Positions 18,189-27,484 of a stretch of DNA of 64,000 nt are shown here, piece after piece. Under the pieces are notes generated by a model. It had not been told where the DNA came from. It did not search any database and saw nothing but the letters and a program-made list of their open reading frames with translations. The position numbers and the translations under genes are program-made. This stretch comes from Oscillibacter sp. (GTDB lineage: Bacteria; Bacillota; Clostridia; Oscillospirales; Oscillospiraceae), in contig JALCRQ010000001.1 in NCBI GenBank assembly GCA_022652655.1, positions 124,001-188,000 on the forward strand. The letters run 5' to 3'. Every line of letters starts with the position of its first letter. Position 1 is the stretch's first letter.

Positions 18189-19424
18189 ATGGAAAAACAC
18201 GATGAAAAACTCCGGGAGTATGCCGGACTTTTAATCCGGGTGGGCCTGAATGTGGCCCCAGGACAGACGCTGGTCATCTCCTCACCGGTGGAGTGCGCGT
18301 ATTTTGCCCGGCTGTGCGCCGCAGAGGCGTACGAGGCCGGCTGCCGGGAAGTGGTCATGAACTGGCACGACGACGCCCTGGCGCGGATGAAATACCTGCA
18401 TGCCGACGAGGCGGTCTTTGACGAGACGCCTCTGTGGCGCCGCCATTTCTTTAACGACCACGCCCTGGAGGGCGCGGCCTATCTGGCCATCGACGCCAGC
18501 GACCCCGAAAATTTCCGGGGCGTGGATTCTGAACGGCTTGTCCGGGCGCAGAAGGCCTCCGGCGCGGCGCTGAAGGAGTTCGACCGCCTGCAGATGAGCA
18601 GCGGCTTCCCCTGGTGCATTGCCTCCATCCCCATTCCCAGCTGGGCCGTGACGGTATTTCCCGGCTGCTCCGAGGATGAGGCCATGGAGAAGCTGTGGGG
18701 CGCCATCTTTGCCGCCGTGCGCATCTCCGGCGACGGGACCTGCATCGCCAGATGGAAGAAGCACCTTGACACCCTGGCGGAGCGCACTGAAAAGCTCAAC
18801 GCCCTGAATTTCAGGTCCCTGCACTACACCAACAGACTGGGCACGGATCTGACGGTGGAGCTGCCGGAGGGGCACATCTGGGAGGCCGGCAACGACGTGA
18901 CGCCAAAAGGACAGACCTTCATCGCCAATATCCCCACGGAGGAGATTTTCACCTCTCCGCTGCGCACCGGCGTCAACGGCGTGGTGTATTCCTCCATGCC
19001 GCTGGTCAACGGCGGCAACATCATCGACGGGTTTCACTTCACGGTGAAGGACGGCAGGATCACCGAGGCCCGGGCCGAGAAGGGCGAAGAATTTCTCCGG
19101 GCCGCCATCTCCGTGGACGAGGGAGCTTCCTACTTCGGGGAGGTTTCGCTGGTGCCCTACGACAGCCCCATCTCCAACCAGAAAATTCTCTACTACAACA
19201 CCCTTTTTGATGAGAACGCCGCCTGCCACATTGCCTTCGGCGAAGCGTATCCGTGTCTGAAGGACGGACAGAAAATGAGCAAGGAGGAGCTGAAGGCCCG
19301 GGGCCTCAACGACTCCATCACCCATGTGGATTTTATGGTGGGTACCGGGGATCTGTCCATTGTGGGTACGACCCACGGCGGGCAGGAGATTCCGGTGTTC
19401 AGAGACGGAAACTTTGCAATATAA
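18189..19424 (+). CDS. M29 family aminopeptidase
   Basis: LLIRVGLNVAPGQTLVISSPVECAYFARL, HYTNRLGTDLTVELPEGHIWEAG, HVDFMVGTGDLSIVGTTHGGQEIPVFRDGNFA. Confidence 0.92.
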   Translation: MEKHDEKLREYAGLLIRVGLNVAPGQTLVISSPVECAYFARLCAAEAYEAGCREVVMNWHDDALARMKYLHADEAVFDETPLWRRHFFNDHALEGAAYLAIDASDPENFRGVDSERLVRAQKASGAALKEFDRLQMSSGFPWCIASIPIPSWAVTVFPGCSEDEAMEKLWGAIFAAVRISGDGTCIARWKKHLDTLAERTEKLNALNFRSLHYTNRLGTDLTVELPEGHIWEAGNDVTPKGQTFIANIPTEEIFTSPLRTGVNGVVYSSMPLVNGGNIIDGFHFTVKDGRITEARAEKGEEFLRAAISVDEGASYFGEVSLVPYDSPISNQKILYYNTLFDENAACHIAFGEAYPCLKDGQKMSKEELKARGLNDSITHVDFMVGTGDLSIVGTTHGGQEIPVFRDGNFAI

Positions 19425-19458
19425 GATATAGAAAGAACAATATAATGGAGGATTTGCC

Positions 19459-19947
19459 GTGGAGGAGCAGAGAGAGCAGGGGCTCGATCAGGCCCCGCTG
19501 ATCGTGGACGGCGCCGTGGTGACCGGGGATGTGACACTGGGAAAGGGCGTCAGCATCTGGTACCGCGCTGTCCTGCGGGGGGATCTGGGGCCCATTTGGG
19601 TAGGCGATGAGACCAATATTCAGGACGGGGCAATCCTCCATGAGCGGACACAGGTGGGCCGCGGCTGCACCGTGGGACACGGCGCCATCGTCCACGGCTG
19701 TACCGTGGGGGACAACACGCTCATCGGGATGGGTTCCATCCTTTTAAACGGCGCCCGGATCGGCAGCGACTGCATTGTGGGCGCCGGCGCCCTGGTGACG
19801 GGGAAGCTGTGCGCGCCGGACGGCTCGCTGGTGCTGGGCAGCCCGGCAAAGGTGGTGCGGGCCCTGACACAGGAGGAGGTCCGGGGCAACCGGGCGTCCG
19901 CCCGGGAGTATCTGGAGCTTGCCCGCCGTCTGCGGGATAAAGAATAA
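19459..19947 (+). CDS. Gamma-carbonic anhydrase family protein (left-handed beta-helix)
   Basis: SIWYRAVLRGDLGPIWVGDETNIQDGAILHE, TVGHGAIVHGCTVGDNTLIGMGSILLNGARIGSDCIVGAGALVT; GTG start. Confidence 0.92.
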   Translation: MEEQREQGLDQAPLIVDGAVVTGDVTLGKGVSIWYRAVLRGDLGPIWVGDETNIQDGAILHERTQVGRGCTVGHGAIVHGCTVGDNTLIGMGSILLNGARIGSDCIVGAGALVTGKLCAPDGSLVLGSPAKVVRALTQEEVRGNRASAREYLELARRLRDKE

Positions 19948-19949
19948 AC

Positions 19950-19981
19950 GGCCGCCGGGTTTTTAGACCCGGCGGCTTTTC
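19950..19981 (+). terminator. Intrinsic terminator
   Basis: GCCGCCGGG-TTTTTAGA-CCCGGCGGCTTTT. Confidence 0.7.
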
Positions 19982-20021
19982 CGCCGCAGCGGCGGATGCG
20001 CCGGGCTCAGCTGCGCCCGGC

Positions 20022-20714
20022 TCAGCTGCGCCCGGCGGGCACCGGCCAGCGGCAGCCGCCGTCGGAAAAGGGAAGGGAGAAGGTGGGGACGCCCTCCGCG
20101 GAAGGGGCTACGGCGTTCATCTGCCAGAAAAACCGCAGGCCGTCCGGCGCAAGATAGAAATTCTCCCGGTTGTATGTCCTGCGCAGCTCCTGACGCCAGG
20201 CCTCGTGGTAGGCGGCTGTGCCGGAGGACTCCTGGCGCCGGATGTCCTCCTCCGCCGTTTTGAGCAGCGTGCGGCGAATGGGGAAGTGCCTTGGAAAACA
20301 GTCGGCCAGGGGAATGGGCCAGCCGGTGAACAGATTCCAGGTGTCGCCCCGCTGCATCAGCGTCCGCCGGGCTCCGGCGGTTTCCAGCATCTGCGTGCGC
20401 ACGCTCCAGACGCCGCACTCCGAGCAGGTGACGCAGTAGGTGAGCTCCGCACGGTGGCAGGGCAGGACTCCGCTTCCGGCCAGGGCCTGCCGGAATTCCG
20501 CGGCCGCCTGCGGAAAGAGCCAGCCCTCGCAGTAGCGCAGATAGGACTTTCCCTGGAGCTGATAAAACCGGTCGATGCGGCGGGCGGTACGGCCGCACCG
20601 CTCCGCCGGCCTGGGCAGAAACAGCTTCGCCGTCAGAACGGGGATGCCGTCCACCGTCCACTCGCGTTCCGCCGCAAAGGTTTCCGTGGTCAGCGCCTGC
20701 GTACTGTCGTCCAT
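20022..20714 (-). CDS. DUF3298/RsiV-like protein
   Basis: C-terminal NFYLAPDGLRFFWQMNAVAPSAEGVPTFSLPF matches the DUF3298 ending; no N-terminal TM or signal seen. Confidence 0.65.
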   Translation of the reverse strand: MDDSTQALTTETFAAEREWTVDGIPVLTAKLFLPRPAERCGRTARRIDRFYQLQGKSYLRYCEGWLFPQAAAEFRQALAGSGVLPCHRAELTYCVTCSECGVWSVRTQMLETAGARRTLMQRGDTWNLFTGWPIPLADCFPRHFPIRRTLLKTAEEDIRRQESSGTAAYHEAWRQELRRTYNRENFYLAPDGLRFFWQMNAVAPSAEGVPTFSLPFSDGGCRWPVPAGRS

Positions 20715-20892
20715 ACGCGGCCTCCTTTCGGTGGGGATTCCTTTGTGTCAGACTATGCGCCGGACAGACTTCCGGTGCGGCGGAAAAAAACTTCGGCCAG
20801 CCTCTTTACTTTCATACAGTACAATGCTAAAATAAGGCTGTTGACTGCGTCGCGCTTTGAAGTGTGAAACTGCATCGGAGGAGTGGTTCAAT

Positions 20893-21189
20893 ATGGTCAA
20901 GATCGGGAAGAAAGAAAAGAACGAGGAATTGTATCAGGCGATCCTGCTGCTGAAGGATCCGGAGGAGTGCTACGCGTTCTTTCAGGATCTGTGCACGGTT
21001 TCCGAACTGCGCGCCATGGAGCAGAGATTTGAGGTGGCGGAGCTTCTGAACGACGGGATGATCTACAATGAAATCCTGGAGAGAACCGGAGCGTCCAGCG
21101 CCACCATCAGCCGGGTGAACCGGTCTTTGAGCTACGGCACCGGCGCCTACGCCAGACTGTTTGCCCGGCGGAAGGAACAGGAAAAGTGA
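20893..21189 (+). CDS. YerC/YecD family TrpR-related protein
   Basis: LLLKDPEECYAFFQDLCTVSELRAMEQRFEVAELLNDGMIYNEILERTGASSATISRVNRSL. Confidence 0.92.
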   Translation: MVKIGKKEKNEELYQAILLLKDPEECYAFFQDLCTVSELRAMEQRFEVAELLNDGMIYNEILERTGASSATISRVNRSLSYGTGAYARLFARRKEQEK

Positions 21190-21935
21190 CCTCCTACGAG
21201 ACGCTGGCCGGCGCATACGACGTCCTGACCGAGGATGTGGGCTATGTCCGCCGGGCGGAGTGGCTCTGCCGGCAGTTTGAGAAATCCGCGCTGCCCGTGC
21301 ACACCGTCCTGGATCTGGGCTGCGGCACGGGCACCATCGCCTGCCTCCTGGCCCGCCGGGGCTATGAGGTCACGGCGGTGGACGGATCGGAGGAGATGCT
21401 GACGGAAGCGGCGCGCAAAGCGGCCTCCCTCGACGGGAAGCCGCCCTTCTTTGTGCACCAGACCATGCAGCGCCTGCACCTGGCCGCGCCGGCGGATGCG
21501 GCCGTCTCTACGCTGGATGCGCTGAACTACCTGACCCGGGTCGGGGACGTCCGGGAGACGTTCCGGCGGGTTTACCGGGCGCTCCGTCCCGGCGGGCACT
21601 TTTTCTTCGACGTGAACTCGCCGTACAAGCTGCGGCGGATGGACGGACAGACCTGGCTGGATGAGACGGAGGACGTCTACTGCGTCTGGCGCACGGAGTT
21701 TTCCCCAAAGACACAGATCTGCACCTACTGGGTGGATCTTTTTGAGCGGCAGCCCTCCGGGCAGTGGCGCCGCAGCGCCGAGGAGCACCGGGAGCGCGCC
21801 TGGGAGCCGGAGCTGCTGACCTCCCTGCTGAGGGAGGCTGGCTTTGTTCGGGTCCGGGTGACCGGCGACCTGCGGGAGCGCCGGCCCGGCCCTGCGGAGG
21901 ACCGTTTGATTTTTCGCTGTGAAAAGCAAGACTGA
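21186..21935 (+). CDS. Class I SAM-dependent methyltransferase
   Basis: VLDLGCGTGTIACLLARRGYEVTAVDGSEEML (motif I) and DALNYL; 4-bp overlap with the preceding gene. Confidence 0.92.
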   Translation: MTSYETLAGAYDVLTEDVGYVRRAEWLCRQFEKSALPVHTVLDLGCGTGTIACLLARRGYEVTAVDGSEEMLTEAARKAASLDGKPPFFVHQTMQRLHLAAPADAAVSTLDALNYLTRVGDVRETFRRVYRALRPGGHFFFDVNSPYKLRRMDGQTWLDETEDVYCVWRTEFSPKTQICTYWVDLFERQPSGQWRRSAEEHRERAWEPELLTSLLREAGFVRVRVTGDLRERRPGPAEDRLIFRCEKQD

Positions 21936-21947
21936 GGAGAGTGAAGC

Positions 21948-22862
21948 ATGGAGGATCGGCTGGTACGGGCCATTACGGCCGACGGAATGGTAAAAGCCGC
22001 CGCGGTTTCGACGAGAGTTCTGACAGAGCGGGCCCGGGAGATTCACCGGACGCTGCCGGTGGCCACCGCGGCCCTGGGCCGCACGCTGGCCGCCGCATCC
22101 ATTCTGGGCAACGCCCTGAAGGATGACGGCAGCAGCCTGACGCTGCAGATCAGAGGCGGCGGCCCCTTGGGGACGCTGCTGGCGGTTTCGGACAACGCGG
22201 GCAATGTCCGGGGTACGGTGGATCACCCGGAGGCGGAGCTGCCTCTGCGGCCGGACGGAAAGCTGAACGTGGGCGCGGCTGTGGGAACAGACGGAACGCT
22301 GACGGTGATCCGGGATCTCAACATGAAGGAACCCTACGTGGGCACGGTGGCTCTGCTCAGCGGGGAGATTGCGGACGATCTGGCGTCCTATCTCGTGGAG
22401 TCGGAGCAGATTCCCTCGGCCTGCGGACTGGGTGTGCTGGTGGACCGGGATCAGAGCGTGCGGGCCGCAGGCGGCTACCTCATTGAGCTGATGCCCGGCG
22501 CGGGAGAGGACGTCATCGGCAAGGTGGAGGGCGGCGTGCTGGCTGCCGGCTCGGTTACGCATCTGCTGGATGGGAACGACGATCCGGAGCGGATGCTGCG
22601 GGCGCTGCTGTCGGATTTTGACCTGAAAATTCTGGAGGAGACCCCTGTCGCCTACCGCTGCCCCTGCTCCCGGGAGCGGATGGAGCGGGCACTGATCTCC
22701 CTGGGGCCGGATGAGCTGCAGAGCATGCTGGACCAGCAGGGACAGGCGGAGCTGGGATGCCGGTTCTGCGGCCGGAAGCAGATTTTTACAGGAGCGGAGC
22801 TAAAGGCGATGCTGGGGAAGATGAATGCCGAAATCGAGAAAAAAACTGAAAGAAAAGGTTGA
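21948..22862 (+). CDS. hslO: Hsp33 family redox chaperone
   Basis: C-terminal CPCSRERME...CRFCGRKQIF zinc-thiol switch; LTLQIRGGGPLGTLLAVSD. Confidence 0.95.
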   Translation: MEDRLVRAITADGMVKAAAVSTRVLTERAREIHRTLPVATAALGRTLAAASILGNALKDDGSSLTLQIRGGGPLGTLLAVSDNAGNVRGTVDHPEAELPLRPDGKLNVGAAVGTDGTLTVIRDLNMKEPYVGTVALLSGEIADDLASYLVESEQIPSACGLGVLVDRDQSVRAAGGYLIELMPGAGEDVIGKVEGGVLAAGSVTHLLDGNDDPERMLRALLSDFDLKILEETPVAYRCPCSRERMERALISLGPDELQSMLDQQGQAELGCRFCGRKQIFTGAELKAMLGKMNAEIEKKTERKG

Positions 22863-22887
22863 CAGGCTGGGGACCATTTAGTATAAT
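22859..22887 (+). promoter_or_regulatory. Consensus sigma-A promoter for the tRNA cluster
   Basis: TTGACA (22859-22864)-N17-TATAAT (22882-22887). Confidence 0.85.
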
Positions 22888-22918
22888 AACCCTTGCCGTC
22901 CGGTGAAGACGGCCATCC

Positions 22919-22995
22919 GGGAGCATAGCTCAGCTGGTTAGAGCACCTGCCTTACAAGCAGGGGGTCACTGGTTCGAGTCCAGTTGTTCCCACCA
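22919..22995 (+). tRNA. tRNA-Val (TAC)
   Basis: Cloverleaf with paired acceptor GGGAGCA/TGTTCCC, anticodon loop CTTACAA, encoded CCA. Confidence 0.95.
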
Positions 22996-23029
22996 CCCAA
23001 CAATACCGACGGTGGCGGAGATGTCATAT

Positions 23030-23106
23030 GGCCCGGTAGTTCAGTTGGTTAGAACGCTAGCCTGTCACGCTAGAGGTCGTCAGTTCGAGCCTGATCCGGG
23101 TCGCCA
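23030..23106 (+). tRNA. tRNA-Asp (GTC)
   Basis: Acceptor GGCCCGG/CCGGGTC, anticodon loop CTGTCAC, encoded CCA. Confidence 0.95.
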
Positions 23107-23109
23107 TCT

Positions 23110-23185
23110 GCCCAGATAGCTCAGTTGGTAGAGCAGGGGACTGAAAATCCCCGTGTCGCTGGTTCGATTCCGGCTCTGGGCACCA
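23110..23185 (+). tRNA. tRNA-Phe (GAA)
   Basis: GCCCAGA...CTGAAAA...TCTGGGCACCA. Confidence 0.95.
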
Positions 23186-23189
23186 GTTC

Positions 23190-23265
23190 GCGGGCGTAGC
23201 TCATCTGGTAGAGCGCCACCTTGCCATGGTGGAGGTAGCGAGTTCGAGCCTCGTCGCCCGCTCCA
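23190..23265 (+). tRNA. tRNA-Gly (GCC)
   Basis: GCGGGCG...TTGCCAT...CGCCCGCTCCA. Confidence 0.95.
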
Positions 23266-23277
23266 TTTCAAAAAGAC

Positions 23278-23302
23278 CACACCCCCGTGTGGTTTTTTTG
23301 AA
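23278..23302 (+). terminator. Intrinsic terminator inside the tRNA cluster
   Basis: ACCACAC-CCCC-GTGTGGTTTTTTT. Confidence 0.85.
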
Positions 23303-23361
23303 TCTTTTCCAAAAGTCCTGTGGACTTTTGGATGGCTGCGCAATATAATAAGGAGAGCTCC

Positions 23362-23436
23362 GGTGACATAGCCAAGTGGTAAGGCAAGGGTCTGCAAAAC
23401 CCTGATTCCCCGGTTCAAATCCGGGTGTCACCTCCA
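23362..23436 (+). tRNA. tRNA-Cys (GCA)
   Basis: GGTGACA...TCTGCAAAA...TGTCACCTCCA. Confidence 0.95.
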
Positions 23437-23442
23437 AAAAAA

Positions 23443-23478
23443 GAAAGAACCATCTGAGGATGGTTCTTTCTTTTTTTG
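23443..23478 (+). terminator. Intrinsic terminator after tRNA-Cys
   Basis: AAAGAACCATC-TGAG-GATGGTTCTTTCTTTTTTT. Confidence 0.85.
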
Positions 23479-23637
23479 TGCGGCCAGACTGCCTCCGATG
23501 CGGCGCGGCGTCACGGAGGGCGTGCATGTGGGGCACAGCTGCACCGTCCCAGCCGGCCTGTTTCGTCAGCGGTCCCCTCCTGCCAGAGCCAGCCTCTCTG
23601 GGTGCCGGGGCGGACTCGCAGGAGGTGTCCGCGGCGC

Positions 23638-25161
23638 TTACAGCTCCGGATGGGATTTACAGTAGCTCCGGAGCCGGCGGATGAGCTGTTTGATTTTGGA
23701 GATGCTCTCCTCCCGATAGATCCCGCTGAGGATGGAACGTTTCACCGCGCTGTATTCGTATTCCCACAGGGCCCCCACCAGATCCGGATGGGTGATTTTG
23801 CACATGGCCTGCTGCTCCTGATGGTTGAGGATCAGCAGCTCGTGGCTTCTTTTGATGTAAATGCTGGACGGGACATCGGAATCCTGGTGCAGGTAGATAT
23901 GGAAATTTGGGTAGGTGTTGAGAAGATAGAGGATATTACTCAGATGCAGGACGTACTGCCCCGGCGTATAACCCACCTCGCTATGGCAGAACATGCTGCG
24001 GGCCATAAAGACTGCCCTGCCGGAGACAATATCCTCAAAAGTGTGCAGCGGGAAAACTTCGATTACCGTATGCTCCGGCAACAGATTCACCAGGGCGGTA
24101 TACCGCTTTTCGCAGAAATCGCGGATCTGCCCGCATCCGCGGGATTTGAAGGTGGGAGGGGGCAGAAGCTCCGGCGGCGAGGAGGAGAGCGGCAGCGTGT
24201 CAGAGATCAGAATACAGTCAGCCGGATAATCAAAGAAATCATCCAGGACTTGTTTCATGCCCGGTGATTTTCCGGGATAATCGTAGTAGGTGGATACCGG
24301 TGTGCAGAAGGACAGGTAGTCATCGATCAGGGCCTCGAAGGAGGCGACCAGCTCAGGATCGGTGGTGACAAATACCGGCCCGGTGCTGTTTGCGATTCCG
24401 GAGGAGCAGGAGAAAAGCGCCGCCACGCCGGGCATCACGTAAAGCGTGTGGTTGATAAGGTTGTCCCGCACTCCGTGATAGTAGAAGGTTTTCACCTTCC
24501 GCGTGCAGTAGAGGGGCATCCAGCGCTGGGCGCTGTCCAGGGCGTTTTTCAGATTTACAAATTCCGGAATGACACGGATCACCTTTCTGCCTGTCGCAAG
24601 CAGCTGCTGCAGCCGCAGATTCACGCAGGCCGAATACTCCGGATCCCGCCGGAGCCAGTCCGGATCCTCCTGGGTGAGCAGCTTCAGATCGGCGGGATAG
24701 CCGTCTGCGGCGGCCAGCTCAAAAAAGAGCCGCAGAGCCTCCTCCTTGCTGTGGGGGCCGCTGAAACTGCAGCCCTCGGATTTGAACATGCGGGCCCCCA
24801 GGGCGGTGCCGAAGCCCGAGGGCAGACTGCGCTTCTCCCGAAGCGCCTCGCTCCTTTTCCAGATTTTCCGGGGAGAATCCGGCGGAGCGTTGGAGAGCCA
24901 TTTCTCCAGAACGCCGGAGAGGGGGCCTTTTTCATTGATGCCGGCCATCTCCAAAACCGCCGTGTGCTTGTAATTCGTGTTGCATTTTGACGCAAAGTAG
25001 ACGGACAGCATATGGATATAGTTGGACTGCTCCGGAACAGAGCGGGTTCCGCTTTTGTAGCGGCTGATCAGGGAGGGATCCACCTTTAAAAGCTGCGAGA
25101 GCTGAATGTTGCTGGTGGCCGTCAGCTCCATCAAAAATTTCAGCTTTTCAGGGAAATCCAT
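23638..25161 (-). CDS. XRE-like HTH protein with a large uncharacterised C-terminal region (507 aa)
   Basis: N-terminus FLMELTATSNIQLSQLLKVDPSLISRYKSGTRSVP reads as a lambda-repressor-like HTH; remainder unrecognised. Confidence 0.65.
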   Translation of the reverse strand: MDFPEKLKFLMELTATSNIQLSQLLKVDPSLISRYKSGTRSVPEQSNYIHMLSVYFASKCNTNYKHTAVLEMAGINEKGPLSGVLEKWLSNAPPDSPRKIWKRSEALREKRSLPSGFGTALGARMFKSEGCSFSGPHSKEEALRLFFELAAADGYPADLKLLTQEDPDWLRRDPEYSACVNLRLQQLLATGRKVIRVIPEFVNLKNALDSAQRWMPLYCTRKVKTFYYHGVRDNLINHTLYVMPGVAALFSCSSGIANSTGPVFVTTDPELVASFEALIDDYLSFCTPVSTYYDYPGKSPGMKQVLDDFFDYPADCILISDTLPLSSSPPELLPPPTFKSRGCGQIRDFCEKRYTALVNLLPEHTVIEVFPLHTFEDIVSGRAVFMARSMFCHSEVGYTPGQYVLHLSNILYLLNTYPNFHIYLHQDSDVPSSIYIKRSHELLILNHQEQQAMCKITHPDLVGALWEYEYSAVKRSILSGIYREESISKIKQLIRRLRSYCKSHPEL

Positions 25162-25178
25162 GGTGCGGCCCCTTCCAG

Positions 25179-25210
25179 TGTCATGTATCGTGACAAAAGT
25201 GTCAATGACA
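25179..25210. promoter_or_regulatory. Cluster of TGTCA/TGACA inverted repeats upstream of the HTH gene
   Basis: TGTCA-N7-TGACA-N4-TGTCA-N1-TGACA at 25179-25210. Confidence 0.55.
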
Positions 25211-25332
25211 TTTTTGCAAAACCACTTGCTAAAATTCTATTTCTCATTAAGTATATAGGCATACTCTAATATTAGCACAATTCTCGCACAATCGTCAAGA
25301 AAGTGGGCATATTTTCGGGAGGGGGAACGATA

Positions 25333-25728
25333 ATGGAGCGGAGGGATTTTGTGGAAGAACAGTGCATCCGCCCCGACGATCAGAGAAGGACCATCTTTGA
25401 CGCGGTGTTTGCACTGGGCTTCCCGCCCAACATGAAGGGTTTTGAATATATCTGCCAGGCGCTGGCACTGCTGGAGTCCCAGGCGGAACCGATGTTTTTG
25501 ATCACCAAGGACGTCTACCCCCGGATCGCGAAAATCAACCATGTTACGGCGGCCTCGGTGGAGCGGGCGATCCGGCAGTGCATCGGTTCCATGTGGGAGC
25601 TGCCGCAGTCGGTGGGTCACCGGCAGAAGATCTTTTGCTGCGTGCGAAGACCCAGCAATAAAATCGTTTTATCGTGCCTTTATGAATGGATTGCCGCAGG
25701 CCGGAGACAAGCCTGGTGCGGTGAATAA
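25333..25728 (+). CDS. Orphan Spo0A C-terminal-domain-like DNA-binding protein
   Basis: IFDAVFALGFPPNMKGFEYICQALALL...ITKDVYPRIAKINHVTAASVERAIRQCIGSMW...RPSNKIVLSCLYEWI parallels the Spo0A effector domain; no receiver domain present. Confidence 0.75.
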   Translation: MERRDFVEEQCIRPDDQRRTIFDAVFALGFPPNMKGFEYICQALALLESQAEPMFLITKDVYPRIAKINHVTAASVERAIRQCIGSMWELPQSVGHRQKIFCCVRRPSNKIVLSCLYEWIAAGRRQAWCGE

Positions 25729-25765
25729 AAAAGGAGAGGGCGGAAGCCCTCCCATTTTTTATTCA
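25727..25765. terminator. Bidirectional intrinsic terminator
   Basis: AATAAAAAAGGAGAGGGC-GGAA-GCCCTCCCATTTTTTATT between convergent genes. Confidence 0.8.
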
Positions 25766-25791
25766 CCGCGGCACGTTTCGTGACGGGACGG

Positions 25792-26403
25792 TTATTGCTG
25801 CGTCAGACGGGACGTGTACCAGGGCGAAAACTCCAGCCGGATAAAATAGCCCTGTTCGTGGGAGCAGACCGGGCAGGAGGCCGGAGCCTGGGTACCCTCG
25901 AAGACATAGCCGCAGTTCAGGCAGATCCACCGGGTCTTGACGTCACTGACAAAGAGCTTTTTCTGTTCCAGCAGCTCCGCCAGCAGTCCAAAGCGGTCGC
26001 CGTGGAGCTTTTCGATACCGGCGATGAGGGAAAAGCTGTCCGCAATTTCCAAAAAGCCCTCCTCCCGCGCTTTTTCCGCAAAAGTGGGGTAGACCTTTGC
26101 GTATTCCTCACATTCGTTGTGGTGGGCATTTTTCAGAAGGGAGAGCACATCGTCCTTCAGATCTACGGGATAGCCCGCCTGATCCATGACCACCGTGTCC
26201 TGACCGGCCTTTTTCAGATGCTTGAAATAGATTTCGGCGTGCTCCTTCTCCTGATCTGCGGTGTAGAGAAAAACCTGCTGGATGCAGGGGAGCTGTTCTT
26301 TTTTCGCCGCCCCGGCAGCGAAGGTGTAGCGGGTCCTGGCCTGGCACTCCCCGGCGAAGGCCCGCAGCAGGTTTACTTTGGTTTCACTCTCCGAAAGATT
26401 CAT
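25792..26403 (-). CDS. Rubrerythrin-family protein
   Basis: FAGECQARTRYTFAAGAAKKE, DQEKEHAEIYFKHL, and C-terminal rubredoxin-like CLNCGYVFEGTQAPASCPVCSHEQGYF; start ATG at 26403. Confidence 0.92.
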   Translation of the reverse strand: MNLSESETKVNLLRAFAGECQARTRYTFAAGAAKKEQLPCIQQVFLYTADQEKEHAEIYFKHLKKAGQDTVVMDQAGYPVDLKDDVLSLLKNAHHNECEEYAKVYPTFAEKAREEGFLEIADSFSLIAGIEKLHGDRFGLLAELLEQKKLFVSDVKTRWICLNCGYVFEGTQAPASCPVCSHEQGYFIRLEFSPWYTSRLTQQ

Positions 26404-26492
26404 AATATCCTCCCTGGAACCGCCCCGCGGCGGTTCTTTTTTGATGCCCGGACAGGGCGCCGCGCGCCGGTATCCGAATACGCTTCTAGTAT

Positions 26493-27446
26493 TTGAAAAC
26501 CGGGAAACATTATGTGCCCGTTTCGCATGAAGCACGGAAAAAACGCACACGCTACGGATCGGGCCGGTTTTCTGAATCCGGCAGATTCTCAAAAGGGAGG
26601 CTGATTTTTCTGTTTTACTGCGATCCGAAATTCCGCCGCCGCGCCTTTGCGGCACTGGGCGCCGCCGCGCTGTGCGCGTCGCTGCTGAGCGGCTGCGGCT
26701 GCAGCGCCCGTGGGTCGGTTACCGCGGCGGATCAGGCCGCCATCCCCGCGCTGTCGGAGAACTGGGGGCTGTCGTTTCCCGCCGAAGGGCAGACACCCGC
26801 CGGCAATACCAGCGCCGCGGAGCTGGCGAAGTACGACGCCTACTACGTGGGGGATACGTCTAAAAAAGTGATCTATCTGACCTTTGACTGCGGGTATGAA
26901 AACGGGAACACTGGGGCGATTCTGGACGCGCTGGAAAAGCACCATGCTCCGGCGGCGTTTTTTGTGGTGGGTCACATGCTTACCTCCGCCCCGGAGCTGA
27001 TCCGGCGGATGGCGGACGACGGCTTCATCGTGGGAAACCACACGTTCCACCACCCCGACATGTCCGCTATCTCCGATCAGGCCGCCTTTCAAAAAGAACT
27101 GGACGACACGGCGTCGCTTTACCGGCAGGTCACCGGAAAGGAGATGTCCCACTATTACCGCCCGCCCCGGGGCGTTTACAGCGTGGAAAACCTGAAGCAG
27201 GCCCAGGCGCTGGGCTACAAGACGATCTTCTGGAGCCTCGCCTATGTAGACTGGTACGCGGACCGGCAGCCCACCCCGGAGCAGGCCTATGCCAAGCTGC
27301 TGCCCCGGATTCACAGCGGCGCCATCGTCCTGCTGCATCAGACCTCCTCCACCAACGCGCAGATTCTGGACGAGCTGCTGAGCAAGTGGGAGGCCATGGG
27401 CTATACCTTCGCCTCCCTGGACCAGCTCCCCCCTCTGCCGGCGTAA
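26493..27446 (+). CDS. Polysaccharide deacetylase (PdaA-like), probable lipoprotein; start uncertain
   Basis: YLTFDCGYENGNTGAILDALEKHHAPAAFFVVGHML, GNHTFHHPDMSAIS, YYRPPRGVYS; LLSGCGC lipobox-like motif. Confidence 0.88.
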   Translation: MKTGKHYVPVSHEARKKRTRYGSGRFSESGRFSKGRLIFLFYCDPKFRRRAFAALGAAALCASLLSGCGCSARGSVTAADQAAIPALSENWGLSFPAEGQTPAGNTSAAELAKYDAYYVGDTSKKVIYLTFDCGYENGNTGAILDALEKHHAPAAFFVVGHMLTSAPELIRRMADDGFIVGNHTFHHPDMSAISDQAAFQKELDDTASLYRQVTGKEMSHYYRPPRGVYSVENLKQAQALGYKTIFWSLAYVDWYADRQPTPEQAYAKLLPRIHSGAIVLLHQTSSTNAQILDELLSKWEAMGYTFASLDQLPPLPA

Positions 27447-27484
27447 ATTTGCGGGTATCTCTCTTTCTCGGGGAGGAAAAGCGT

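Noticed and set aside
22919-23436. tRNA cluster as an integration site for a genomic island carrying the surface locus
   Set aside because: No integrase, transposase or att-like duplicate of a tRNA 3' end was seen between the tRNAs and the surface locus.
25541-25783. Possible frameshift in the Spo0A-like gene: the overlapping +1 frame reads ACEDPAIKSFYRAFMNGL, superficially like the Spo0A C-terminus
   Set aside because: The main frame (RPSNKIVLSCLYEWI) aligns better with the Spo0A ending KPTNSEFIAMVADKL and stops just before the terminator. The alternative frame runs through the terminator hairpin.
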